A model generated the notes under the pieces. That model made no database searches, was not told the origin of the DNA, and saw only the letters and a list, made by a program, of their open reading frames with translations. This document shows positions 25,308 through 33,629 of a stretch of DNA of 64,000 nucleotides, piece after piece; the first letter of the stretch is position 1, and each line of letters begins with the position of its first letter. The stretch lies in the NCBI RefSeq assembly GCF_938028775.1, contig NZ_CALIZG010000018.1:1-64000 (forward strand), read 5' to 3'. A program made the translations under genes and the position numbers. Source of the DNA: Mogibacterium diversum_A. Its GTDB lineage: Bacteria; Bacillota; Clostridia; Peptostreptococcales; Anaerovoracaceae.

Positions 25308-27011
25308 GTGAGACGTTTGAAACCAAGTATAAGACCAGGTCAAATAAGCAAAAGTATAATATTATCAGTTTCCGAAGTTCTGAAGCATAGCAAAATCTTT
25401 ATATTTTTGACTTATATAGTCATGATAATTAGTGGAATAGCACCAATTATATCGATAAAAATTATACAAAGGTTAATGAATAATTTGCAAGATGTACATG
25501 GATCATTCAGAAGCATAGTAGTATTGCTAATTGTATATTGTATTGTCAATTTAACATTAGGGCTGATACTTAGTATGTATAACTATTACAGTTCTTTATT
25601 TGAACAGGAGTTTAATAAGTCGTTAAGTATTAAGATGTTAAAAAAAACAGATGAATTTAATCTTAAAGATTATGAAAATCCTGATACATATAACTTGATT
25701 ACAAGAGCGCAAAGTCAAAATGGGACAGCAATCATTTCAGTTGTAAGAAGAACTGGTTCTATAGTTAGAGATTTTGTTTCAATAATAGGAGCCGTATCGA
25801 TATTAATAAGCTTTAGGTGGTGGATTATTATCCCTTGCGTGGGAGTCCCAGTATCAAAAGCATTTGTTTCATATAAAATAGATAAAAAAAGATTTATTAT
25901 TCATTTTAATCGAACAATAGAAGAGCGAAAGGCTTGGTATATAAAATATTTATTAATGATGGGACGCGGTATCAAGGATATTAAATTTCTAAATTTAAGT
26001 AGATACTTTGTGAATAAATATGATGATTTTCAGACTAAATTTAATGAACAAGATCGATATATATATCGAAGCAATTTATTAATAAGCATCTTGTTTGATG
26101 GAGTTTCATGGGTTTTAAATGGATGTATACTCTTATTTATTATCGTAAAAACCTTTTTGCGCGAATTGATGATAGGTGATTTTAGTGCGTATGTTGACTG
26201 TGTAAGTAATATATTTGATAGTACAGAAAATATATGTGATGGAGTGGAAGAACTAGCGAGTGAAGCACTGTATGTTTCAATGTTGTTTGATTATCTGAAT
26301 TATGATTTAGATAACAGTACTGTGCAGTCACAACGTGATATCAATTTAAAAGATATTAATTCTATTGAATGTATTGAGCTGGAAAATGTTTCTTATAAAT
26401 ATGGGGATATTGTTGTACTGAGTAATTTAAATGCAAAGATTAAAAAAGGAGAACATGTGAGAATACAGGGCTGTAATGGCTCTGGCAAAACAACATTGAT
26501 TAAAATATTATCGGGACTATACACTGACTATGAAGGAACTATAAAAATCAATGGTATTGACTTGAAATTTATAAATTTAGATACATATAGAAAATGTATA
26601 AGTTGTGTTTTTCAAGATTATGCTAAATTTGAATCAAGTTTTTTAGACAATGTAACATATTCAAATATTTATTCGACTATTGATTACGATAGAATATTTG
26701 ACACTTTAGTCAAAGTGCAATTAAATGATAAAGTTCAGGACATAGGTATAAACACATTAATTGGAAGTTGGTTTGGAGAGACAGATTTATCAGGAGGAGA
26801 ATGGCAACGACTGGCCATTGCAAGAGCATTATATAGAAAGGCTGATGTTTATATTTTTGATGAAATCGATGCATCCTTGGATGAAGAAGCTCGAAAATCA
26901 ATTAGGAATTATGCTATAGATTCAGTAAAGGAAAAAATAATTATAGAAGTATCTCACAGAGAAAGTGCATATGATCAAATTACTAATGAAATTTATCTAA
27001 AATATGTGTAG
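25308..27011 (+). CDS. ABC exporter of the peptide-maturation operon (no peptidase domain)
   Basis: This 567-residue half-transporter has an N-terminal membrane domain (hydrophobic segments between about 25 and 300) and a C-terminal ATPase with Walker A GCNGSGKTT (about 388-396), FQDYAKF (about 433-439), signature LSGGEWQR (about 489-496) and Walker B IFDEID (about 515-520). It should export the modified peptide. There is no N-terminal C39 Cys-protease domain, so leader removal needs another enzyme. The start is GTG 25308 or TTG 25317 behind AGGTGAG. Codon use is much more AT-rich than in the neighbouring core genes. The radical SAM gene follows within about 25 bases. Confidence 0.85.
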   Translation: MRRLKPSIRPGQISKSIILSVSEVLKHSKIFIFLTYIVMIISGIAPIISIKIIQRLMNNLQDVHGSFRSIVVLLIVYCIVNLTLGLILSMYNYYSSLFEQEFNKSLSIKMLKKTDEFNLKDYENPDTYNLITRAQSQNGTAIISVVRRTGSIVRDFVSIIGAVSILISFRWWIIIPCVGVPVSKAFVSYKIDKKRFIIHFNRTIEERKAWYIKYLLMMGRGIKDIKFLNLSRYFVNKYDDFQTKFNEQDRYIYRSNLLISILFDGVSWVLNGCILLFIIVKTFLRELMIGDFSAYVDCVSNIFDSTENICDGVEELASEALYVSMLFDYLNYDLDNSTVQSQRDINLKDINSIECIELENVSYKYGDIVVLSNLNAKIKKGEHVRIQGCNGSGKTTLIKILSGLYTDYEGTIKINGIDLKFINLDTYRKCISCVFQDYAKFESSFLDNVTYSNIYSTIDYDRIFDTLVKVQLNDKVQDIGINTLIGSWFGETDLSGGEWQRLAIARALYRKADVYIFDEIDASLDEEARKSIRNYAIDSVKEKIIIEVSHRESAYDQITNEIYLKYV

Positions 27012-27034
27012 GAGACTATGTGGAGGCCGTATGT

Positions 27035-29221
27035 ATGGTTAACAAAAGGAAAAACATACCATTTATTCACGTTTTCAGAACATCCGTAGGAAATTATTTT
27101 TACGATGTAAATAAAAATGAAATAGTAAGAATATCAGAAGAGGTATTTGAAATTCTTTACAAATGTGAAAATAATAATACGATAGATGAGAGGTTTTACT
27201 GCAATAGTGAAATTAAGCATCTGATAAATCGTGGATATTTGAGAAGTGATAAAGTCATGTTATCAAAACATCCTGATTTAGATTATATTCAATTTTTCTT
27301 ACAGAACCATTTAGATACACTTTTGCTTCAAGTTTCTCAAGGATGTAATCTTAGATGCGGATATTGCATATATTCTGGAGGATATGATAATAGGACACAT
27401 CAGAATAATATGATGAGTTGGGATACGGCAAAAAGGTCTATAGATTTTATTGTGGAGCGATCTGCAGATTGTAAGACACTTTACTTTGGGTTTTATGGAG
27501 GAGAACCATTATGTAACTTTAGTTTGATTAAAAGATGTATAGAGTATATTAAGCAAGTATGTACAGACAAAGCATTGTATTTAAATATTACAACAAATGG
27601 CACTCTTTTATCAGAAGATATTTCTGATTATTTTGTTAAAAATAATGTTTCGATAATGGTGAGTTTAGATGGACCAAGAGATGTTCACGATGCTTCACGA
27701 CGATATGCTATTTCAAATAAAGGAAGTTTCGATGATGTGTGGAATAATATTAAATACTTATATGAAAATCATCCTGAATATTATCGAGAAATGGTTCATT
27801 TTAACACTGTTTTAAATAGCGAAGGATACAAAACAGTTGAGGAGTTCTTTTCCAATGAACCAATGTTATCTGATTCGGTTATAACTTCTAGCTTTATTTC
27901 TAACAATTATAGTAAAAAAGCTAATAGTGTTTCTAATAAATTTATGGGGGAGTATTCTTATAATGAATTTGTTTGCTTTTTATCTAGATTAGGTCTAATA
28001 AATGAAATCCCACATAAATTATTAGATTTAAAGTTTTTAAGAATTTGTGAACTAGATGAACGGTTAGGAGGAAGGGAATTTTTACCTTGTGAGGGGCATA
28101 GAGCCGGAGGATGCATTCCTGGTGTTCAGAAGCTTTTTGTAACAGTTGAAGGTAAATTTTATCCATGTGAACGTGTCAGTGAAATTTACGATACAACGAA
28201 TATTGGTAATATAGATACTGGACTAGATATTGATAAAATAAAAGCACTTTCCAATATACAAGACTACACGTTTGAAATCTGTAGAGAGTGTTGGGCATAT
28301 TCTTTTTGTGAGATATGTTTAACAGGAGTAGAAGATGCGGATGGTATTTCTTCGAAAAAAATTCTTAATAAGTGCAAGGCAACAAGATGTTCAATTGAAG
28401 ATACATTTAAAGATTACACAGTCTTAAAGCATGTGGGATTCAATCTAGATAAGGAAAACAGAAAAAATTTTTGTTTAAATTATGATTTTGACAATATCGA
28501 TTCCATGAATTATGAAGTAGAAAGTCAAGAACTTTATAGTATTTCAACTCCAATTGTGTTCGTAACAGGACTTTTTAACGGACTGGATACAAATGCAACG
28601 ATTAGGATGTTACATAAGTCCTTAATTGAAAAAGGGTACAAAGTAACTTCCTTTGTTTGTGATTTTGAGGATAATGACAATAAAGTATTTTCGATTAAGC
28701 ATTTAAACAAAATATGGGAGATTCCAACTAGTTTAGGATTAGTATTAAATATTAATCATGCGATTAAATTTGTAGAATATACCCAAGATGTAGATTTAAT
28801 TTTACTAGAAATACCAAGTGGTATAACTCAGATGACAAATAAAGTTGTGAAGTGTATGGATGATTATTTATTCAATGCAATAAGGGCAGTAAATCCTGAT
28901 TGTATTACAGTAAATATTCCGTTTAACAACTATCTTGATTGCGATATTGATTACATCATCAAAGATCTTAGTGAAAGATATGGGAAAACATTTGATGTAT
29001 GCAATGTAACAAATAAAAAAGTTTGCTTGGAAGAATCAGAAAGATATAATGAAGCAACATATCTCAGTATAGATAGAGAATTTGTAAAGACCAACTTAAA
29101 CGAAATCGTGCAAAAGAATAGTAAAGTGGTGTTTGATAACGGCAAGGATGGTGACAGCTTAGCAGATGCTATAATAGGTATATTGCATGGTTTTTATTTG
29201 GAGGAAATTAGCGATGAGTAA
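27035..29221 (+). CDS. Radical SAM/SPASM peptide maturase with an extra C-terminal domain (CcpM-like)
   Basis: The protein is 728 residues from ATG 27035, which has GGAGG eight bases before it (a GTG at 27020 is the alternative). It has an N-terminal region that may bind the leader peptide (about 1-90), the radical SAM motif CNLRCGYC (CX3CX2C, about 104-111), GGEPL (about 154-158) and a SPASM region with many Cys (about 350-460: CEGHR, YPCERV, CRECW, FCEICL). From about residue 490 a further domain of some 230 residues begins, with an IVFVTG strand and no SAM motif. By memory it resembles the separate TIGR04066-type peptide-maturation protein found beside such maturases, so this looks like a fusion. 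Expected role is thioether or similar cross-linking of the Cys-rich peptide encoded downstream. Confidence 0.8.
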   Translation: MVNKRKNIPFIHVFRTSVGNYFYDVNKNEIVRISEEVFEILYKCENNNTIDERFYCNSEIKHLINRGYLRSDKVMLSKHPDLDYIQFFLQNHLDTLLLQVSQGCNLRCGYCIYSGGYDNRTHQNNMMSWDTAKRSIDFIVERSADCKTLYFGFYGGEPLCNFSLIKRCIEYIKQVCTDKALYLNITTNGTLLSEDISDYFVKNNVSIMVSLDGPRDVHDASRRYAISNKGSFDDVWNNIKYLYENHPEYYREMVHFNTVLNSEGYKTVEEFFSNEPMLSDSVITSSFISNNYSKKANSVSNKFMGEYSYNEFVCFLSRLGLINEIPHKLLDLKFLRICELDERLGGREFLPCEGHRAGGCIPGVQKLFVTVEGKFYPCERVSEIYDTTNIGNIDTGLDIDKIKALSNIQDYTFEICRECWAYSFCEICLTGVEDADGISSKKILNKCKATRCSIEDTFKDYTVLKHVGFNLDKENRKNFCLNYDFDNIDSMNYEVESQELYSISTPIVFVTGLFNGLDTNATIRMLHKSLIEKGYKVTSFVCDFEDNDNKVFSIKHLNKIWEIPTSLGLVLNINHAIKFVEYTQDVDLILLEIPSGITQMTNKVVKCMDDYLFNAIRAVNPDCITVNIPFNNYLDCDIDYIIKDLSERYGKTFDVCNVTNKKVCLEESERYNEATYLSIDREFVKTNLNEIVQKNSKVVFDNGKDGDSLADAIIGILHGFYLEEISDE

Positions 29222-29480
29222 TAATTCATCAATACATGAAATATTAATAAAAATATTTCAAAAGCGGGTAAATATAAATTTTGATGAAAGACAAGATTTG
29301 AGATGTCACAGTCTTTTTGATGAGACACTGCAAATTCCGATTAGAGAACTTGTTCTTGTAGTAATTGATATTAAAGAAAAATTAAATTATGAATTTACAG
29401 ATAACGATTTGAAAAAAGGGAGCTTTGAAAATTTTGAATCAGTAGAGCAAACCATTATACAGAATTCTTTATCAACATAA
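29214..29480 (+). CDS. Acyl-carrier-related protein of the peptide-maturation system
   Basis: This 88-residue acidic helical protein has the pattern of an acyl carrier protein, but the Ser that would carry phosphopantetheine is missing: the stretch LFDETLQIPIRELV stands where LFxxLGLDSLxxVELV would be. That matches the acyl-carrier-related proteins (TIGR04069 type, recalled) found with CLI_3235-class peptides. ATG 29214 follows GGAGG and overlaps the maturase stop by eight bases, showing tight coupling. It may serve as a binding partner or chaperone in maturation rather than as an acyl carrier. Confidence 0.65.
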   Translation: MSNNSSIHEILIKIFQKRVNINFDERQDLRCHSLFDETLQIPIRELVLVVIDIKEKLNYEFTDNDLKKGSFENFESVEQTIIQNSLST

Positions 29481-29519
29481 TATGTTGACAAATATATAGA
29501 AAGAAAGGAGGTGTGTATA

Positions 29520-29717
29520 ATGTTAGAACTAGCGAAGAAGAGTGTAGGATCCAGAGAGATTACACCTATGTCACAATGCTTATTAATTTGTGTTTCTGGT
29601 TGTAAGAGTGGAGCAATAGCACAATGCAAATGCTCAAAGAAGAGAAGTAAAGCTAAGAGTTATGGCTCAAAATATAACTCGTTCCACCTTTATATGCTAA
29701 GTCCAGATGGAGGTTAG
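29520..29717 (+). CDS. Candidate Cys-rich precursor peptide of the maturation operon
   Basis: The 65-residue peptide starts at ATG 29520 behind a very strong AAAGGAGGTG site. It has a leader-like N-terminus (MLELAKKSVGSREITP), then Cys20, Cys24 and Cys28 at four-residue spacing, Cys36 and Cys38, then a basic stretch (KKRSKAKSYGSKY) and the tail SPDGG. Position last in an operon with a radical SAM/SPASM enzyme, an ABC exporter and an acyl-carrier-related protein strongly suggests it is the modified substrate, as in the CLI_3235 family. A terminator follows. I cannot tell where the leader is cut or which Cys are modified. Confidence 0.75.
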   Translation: MLELAKKSVGSREITPMSQCLLICVSGCKSGAIAQCKCSKKRSKAKSYGSKYNSFHLYMLSPDGG

Positions 29718-29807
29718 ACACCTAAATAGTTCTATTTGTTTTTGATATACAAGTATTGTATAAGAGAACGTTTAGAATTAAAACAGATGATAATCATTCG
29801 ATAAATG

Positions 29808-29845
29808 CCCTCTTTACTAAGGAATTAGGTAAGGAGGGTATTTTT
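29808..29845 (+). terminator. Terminator of the peptide-maturation operon
   Basis: CCCTCTTTACT and GGTAAGGAGGG form an 11-bp stem with wobble pairs, followed by TATTTTTAAT. Confidence 0.75.
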
Positions 29846-29916
29846 AATATAGTGTATTTGTTCCCTAGATTCATCTCGTCTTTTATATTCCTTTTTGTAA
29901 GTTTCTAAGAAATATG

Positions 29917-30024
29917 TCAAGAGAATGAATGAGCCATTGCATTACGTGAAAAGAATCTACTACTGATACAATATTTGGGAAAGGCATTGTCTTCTATGTC
30001 AAGTAAAGATGTGATAATATTCAT
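29917..30024 (-). pseudogene. Possible N-terminal remnant of an ISL3-type transposase
   Basis: A 35-codon minus-strand frame begins MNIITSLLDIED behind AAAGGA, similar to the start of ISL3-family transposases, and then stops. No other part of a transposase is seen in the gap 29718-30325. The remainder of this gap holds only hairpins. Assignment is by resemblance only. Confidence 0.3.
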
Positions 30025-30071
30025 ATGAATTCCTTTCTCAGATGTTTACCCAAAAACATATTATGAGAAAG

Positions 30072-30110
30072 TGAAAAGCGGGGCAAGAGTAAAAATTGCC
30101 TCGCTTTTCA
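30072..30110. repeat. 15-bp inverted repeat
   Basis: TGAAAAGCGGGGCAA and TTGCCTCGCTTTTCA face each other around GAGTAAAAA. No T-run follows directly. It could be a terminator or an end of a lost element. Confidence 0.5.
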
Positions 30111-30155
30111 TATACAAAATTTGCCCCTAAAATATCTAGCCCCTAAAAAACTTTG

Positions 30156-30181
30156 CTCACCTTGCAGAAGGTGAGTTTTTT
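30156..30181 (+). terminator. Intrinsic terminator
   Basis: CTCACCTT and AAGGTGAG form a perfect stem around GCAG, followed by six T. It marks the right border of the AT-rich islet. Confidence 0.8.
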
Positions 30182-30260
30182 ATTCATATGAGAAATTATG
30201 CACGCCCATTTATCTGCATAAATATACTAATATACTAAAATAAATACAATAAATTATTGA

Positions 30261-30288
30261 TTTACAGATAAAATGGTGTTACTATATT
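30261..30288 (+). promoter_or_regulatory. Promoter of the amino acid ABC genes
   Basis: TTTACA (30261-30266) and TATATT (30283-30288) are 16 bases apart, about 40 bases upstream of the permease start. Confidence 0.55.
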
Positions 30289-30325
30289 CATATCGTTAAA
30301 TGATTATAGAAAGTAAGGAATCAAA

Positions 30326-31042
30326 ATGGATGCTTATATCACAGGTTTTCTAGTTTCATGTAAGGGAATTCCCGCAACTGTATTTGTAAGCGTATTATCA
30401 GTTGCCATAGGCTCGGTAGTCGGACTACTGATTGCTCTCATGAGAACATCAAAGAATAGATTTTTAAGTGGGATCTCAAAGCTATATGTCGATATAGTTA
30501 GGGGTACCCCTATGCTCGTGCAGGCGCTTATATTCGCCTATGGAATACCGGAGTTCATACAAACACATCTGTTTTACTTCAAATGGGCAAACCTAATCAT
30601 ACCTGCTATAATCGTTTGTGGGCTTAATAGTGCCGCATATATGTCTGAGGTAATTCGCAGCGGAATCCAGGCTGTGGATAAAGGACAGATGGAAGCAGCG
30701 AGGTCGCTCGGTATGAGTAAGACTATGGCTATGAGACTTATCATCATTCCGCAGGCTGTTAAGATTATACTTCCAGCGGTTGGAAATGAGTTTGTAACAC
30801 TTATCAAGGAGACATCTGTTCTGAGTTATGTAGGAGTACATGAGATTTTGCGTAAGGGTACACTGCTTAGCGCAGCAACATTTGAAGCGTTTCCAGCATA
30901 CATAGGCGTAGCGTTAGCTTATCTGTTACTAACACTGCCTCTTTCTAAGCTAATCGCTGTTCTTGAGCGACGTGGCAAGGGAAGTGAGAAGAAGATAGGG
31001 GAAGAGAAAAACAAACCAGTGCTCGAGGGAGGAGCAGCATAA
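30326..31042 (+). CDS. Polar amino acid ABC transporter permease
   Basis: The 238-residue membrane protein belongs to the His/Glu/Gln/Arg permease family. It shows the N-terminal GIPATVFVSVLS region, RGTPMLVQ (about 53-60) and the EAA loop EAARSLGMSKTMAMRLIIIPQA (about 131-152) that contacts the ATPase. The stop and the next start share one base, so permease and ATPase are coupled. No substrate-binding protein gene lies before or after, so it must be encoded elsewhere. The specificity is therefore open. Confidence 0.92.
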   Translation: MDAYITGFLVSCKGIPATVFVSVLSVAIGSVVGLLIALMRTSKNRFLSGISKLYVDIVRGTPMLVQALIFAYGIPEFIQTHLFYFKWANLIIPAIIVCGLNSAAYMSEVIRSGIQAVDKGQMEAARSLGMSKTMAMRLIIIPQAVKIILPAVGNEFVTLIKETSVLSYVGVHEILRKGTLLSAATFEAFPAYIGVALAYLLLTLPLSKLIAVLERRGKGSEKKIGEEKNKPVLEGGAA

Positions 31043-31761
31043 TGATAGAGATTAAGAAGCTATATAAATCATATGGAGATAATGAAGTGCTAAAGGGCAT
31101 CGATCAGACAGTAAGCGAGGCGGAGGTGCTCTGCATAGTAGGACCTTCAGGCTCTGGAAAATCCACGATGCTTAGATGCATCAATTTACTTGAAATTCCT
31201 ACATCCGGAGAAGTATACATCGATGGAGAACTCGTGACGAGCCAGAATATCAATGAAATCAGAACTAAGATGGGTATGGTGTTCCAGAACTTCAACCTCT
31301 TCCCGCATATGACAGTACTCGAGAACGTGACCTGTGCACCTATCAATGTTAAAGGTGTGAGCAAGGCTGATGCTGAAGCAAAAGCCATGGAGCTTCTTAC
31401 GCGAGTTGGACTTGATAACAAAGCTAATGCCTATCCGCGCTCCCTATCAGGAGGTCAGCAGCAGCGTGTTGCGATAGCCAGAGCTCTAGCTATGGATCCT
31501 GAGATAATGCTCTTTGACGAGCCTACATCTGCACTTGATCCTGAGATGGTAGGAGAGGTTCTAGATGTAATGAAGGACTTAGCCAAGGAAGGGTTGGCGA
31601 TGATTGTGGTCACTCACGAGATGGGGTTTGCCAAGGAGGTAGCTGATAAGGTCATATTCATGGATGATGGCGTTATCGTCGAGCAGGGAACACCCGAAGA
31701 GGTTCTTGTAAATCCGTCAGAGGAGAGAACGAAGAACTTCTTATCCAAGGTTTTAAGTTAA
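31042..31761 (+). CDS. Polar amino acid ABC transporter ATP-binding protein
   Basis: This 239-residue ATPase is of the GlnQ type: Walker A GPSGSGKST (about 34-42), Q-loop VFQNFNLFPHMT (about 79-90), signature LSGGQQQR (about 136-143) and Walker B LFDEPTSALDPEMVGE (about 159-174). It drives import through the permease just upstream. A terminator is found about 140 bases downstream. Confidence 0.94.
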   Translation: MIEIKKLYKSYGDNEVLKGIDQTVSEAEVLCIVGPSGSGKSTMLRCINLLEIPTSGEVYIDGELVTSQNINEIRTKMGMVFQNFNLFPHMTVLENVTCAPINVKGVSKADAEAKAMELLTRVGLDNKANAYPRSLSGGQQQRVAIARALAMDPEIMLFDEPTSALDPEMVGEVLDVMKDLAKEGLAMIVVTHEMGFAKEVADKVIFMDDGVIVEQGTPEEVLVNPSEERTKNFLSKVLS

Positions 31762-31900
31762 TATTACGCAATTCAGATAATGCATAAAAGCTATGGTGGT
31801 TGTTAAATGCTGATATGTAGTGGCTCTCGAAGTACGCACAACAATATTTTGCGCTATTCAGTTTTTGTGTGAAGATTTGCGATTGAATTTGTTGAAAAAT

Positions 31901-31933
31901 GGCACGGTATAGTGACTCTGTACCGTGCTTTTG
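31901..31933 (+). terminator. Terminator before ftsE
   Basis: GGCACGGTA and TACCGTGC form the stem, followed by TTTTGT. It separates the amino acid transporter from the division operon. Confidence 0.7.
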
Positions 31934-31945
31934 TAGTGCCTTTTG

Positions 31946-31974
31946 TTTATTTTTCAGCGTTTTTGGTGTATAAT
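31946..31974 (+). promoter_or_regulatory. Probable promoter of the ftsEX operon
   Basis: A good -10 (TATAAT, 31969-31974) has a weak -35 (TTTATT, 31946-31951) 17 bases upstream. Confidence 0.5.
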
Positions 31975-32006
31975 ACTACAATCTGTTGGTGTATCTAGGA
32001 GGTCAT

Positions 32007-32735
32007 ATGATCGAATTTAAGAATGTTACTAAACATTATGGCAACAACGTAGGACTAGAGAACGCAACTGTTCGTATTGAGAAAGGTGATTTCGTCTTCC
32101 TCGTTGGACCGAGTGGTGCGGGCAAGACAACCTTTGTAAGGCTTATACTCAATGAAATTAGCACAGACAAGGGAACCATTGTAGTTGCCGGTAAGGATAT
32201 AACAAGATTGTCCAGAAGGGAGATCCCAGAACTGAGGCAGAAGATTGGAATGGTGTTCCAGGATTTCAGACTTCTTGAAAAGAAGACAGTGTATGAAAAC
32301 GTCGCTTTTGCTATGGAAGTAGTACATGCTAAGCGCAAGGATATCAGGAGACAGGTCCCATACGTACTTGACCTAGTCGGCATTCTTGATAAGCAGGATA
32401 GATATCCTAATGAGCTCAGTGCTGGTGAGCAGCAGCGTGTCGGCATCGCTAGAGCGATTGTCAATAATCCTAGAGTACTTATCGCCGACGAGCCAACTGG
32501 AAATCTTGACCCTATTACGGCCATGGAAATTATGGAAATCCTGGATAAGATTAATCTTCGTGGTACCACAATCCTCATGGTTACGCATGCGAAGGACATC
32601 GTTGACCAGATGAATAAGCGTGTAGTAGCGATTGAAGATGGTCATATTGTCCGTGATGAGCAGGGGCAATATGGATTCTATAACGAAGAAGAATACTACG
32701 ATTACGATGAGGGGGTAGATAAATATGTTTTCTAG
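32007..32735 (+). CDS. ftsE: Cell division ATP-binding protein FtsE
   Basis: The 242-residue ABC ATPase has GPSGAGKTT (about 35-43), the FtsE-type FQDFRLLE Q-loop (about 82-89), LSAGEQQRVGIARA (about 136-149) and ADEPTGNLDP (about 160-169). With FtsX it controls a cell-wall hydrolase at the division site. It has an acidic, Tyr-rich C-terminal extension (NEEEYYDYDEG). ATG 32007 is chosen because AGGAGG lies five bases upstream; earlier in-frame codons would translate through that site. It overlaps ftsX by 11 bases. Confidence 0.95.
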   Translation: MIEFKNVTKHYGNNVGLENATVRIEKGDFVFLVGPSGAGKTTFVRLILNEISTDKGTIVVAGKDITRLSRREIPELRQKIGMVFQDFRLLEKKTVYENVAFAMEVVHAKRKDIRRQVPYVLDLVGILDKQDRYPNELSAGEQQRVGIARAIVNNPRVLIADEPTGNLDPITAMEIMEILDKINLRGTTILMVTHAKDIVDQMNKRVVAIEDGHIVRDEQGQYGFYNEEEYYDYDEGVDKYVF

Positions 32736-33618
32736 AGCAAAGTACACTCTCAAGCAGTCGGTTTCGCAGATTGGTCGTAACAAGGGTATGAATATCACTG
32801 CCGTACTTGCTATTTCGGCGATGATGCTTATCCTCGGATTATTCTTCGTAGCATTTGTAAACGTTGACCTTTTTGCCAATGTTATCAAACAGGATTACAA
32901 TATCGTTGAGGTCTTCTTAAACGATAACAATACAGATGCTGTAAATAATGATATCGGGAGCAAACTTAAGTCCACAGAAGGTGTGGACAAGGTTGAGTTC
33001 AGATCTAAGGCAGATGCGATAAAGATCATGAAGAAACGCTGGGGAGATAACGGTTATCTTCTCGATAGCCTTGCGGATAACCCGCTACCTAACTCATATC
33101 TCGTGTATGTTAAGGATAAGTCGGTAGCAGATAAGCTTTCCAAGAGTGCAACATCCATTTCTGGTGTTGAAGATATTAAGTACTATCAGGATACAGTTGA
33201 GAAGCTGCAGAGGATAACGAATTTCATTCAGACAGCGTCGATTATTACAATGATTTTCCTTATAATCGTATCGGTTATCATCGTTGCTAATACTATTAAG
33301 CTAACTGTATTTGCACGTTCTAAAGAGATAAGCATAATGAAATACCTTGGAGCGACGGACTGGTTCGTAAGAGGACCGTTCTTGTTTGAGGGGATTATTC
33401 TCGGGTTTGTGTCTGCGACCATTTCAACGGCGCTAATGTTTGTTATATATTCGAGACTCATCGGAGTAGTTGGACCTGATATCATGAGGATGCTATCGGT
33501 GCCTGTAGTCCCAACAGGATACCTGATTCCTAACGTAATGCTCATATTCATTGCGCTTGGAGTAGGAGTAGGTACCTGTGGCAGTATAATCTCGATAAGA
33601 AGGTTCTTAGATAGATAA
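32725..33618 (+). CDS. ftsX: Cell division protein FtsX
   Basis: The 297-residue protein has one hydrophobic segment near residues 22-45, an extracellular domain (about 50-165) and three more membrane segments in the C-terminal half. Sequence such as ARSKEISIMKYLGATDWFVRGPF (in two halves) is the FtsX/MacB-type cytoplasmic loop. It links the ATPase FtsE to the extracellular hydrolase encoded next, 11 bases downstream. Length is normal for Firmicutes FtsX. Confidence 0.94.
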   Translation: MFSRAKYTLKQSVSQIGRNKGMNITAVLAISAMMLILGLFFVAFVNVDLFANVIKQDYNIVEVFLNDNNTDAVNNDIGSKLKSTEGVDKVEFRSKADAIKIMKKRWGDNGYLLDSLADNPLPNSYLVYVKDKSVADKLSKSATSISGVEDIKYYQDTVEKLQRITNFIQTASIITMIFLIIVSVIIVANTIKLTVFARSKEISIMKYLGATDWFVRGPFLFEGIILGFVSATISTALMFVIYSRLIGVVGPDIMRMLSVPVVPTGYLIPNVMLIFIALGVGVGTCGSIISIRRFLDR

Positions 33619-33629
33619 GGAGGAGACGA

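Noticed and set aside
29214..29480. Functional acyl carrier protein served by the PPTase at 37611
   Set aside because: The DSL serine that accepts phosphopantetheine is not present in the small protein.
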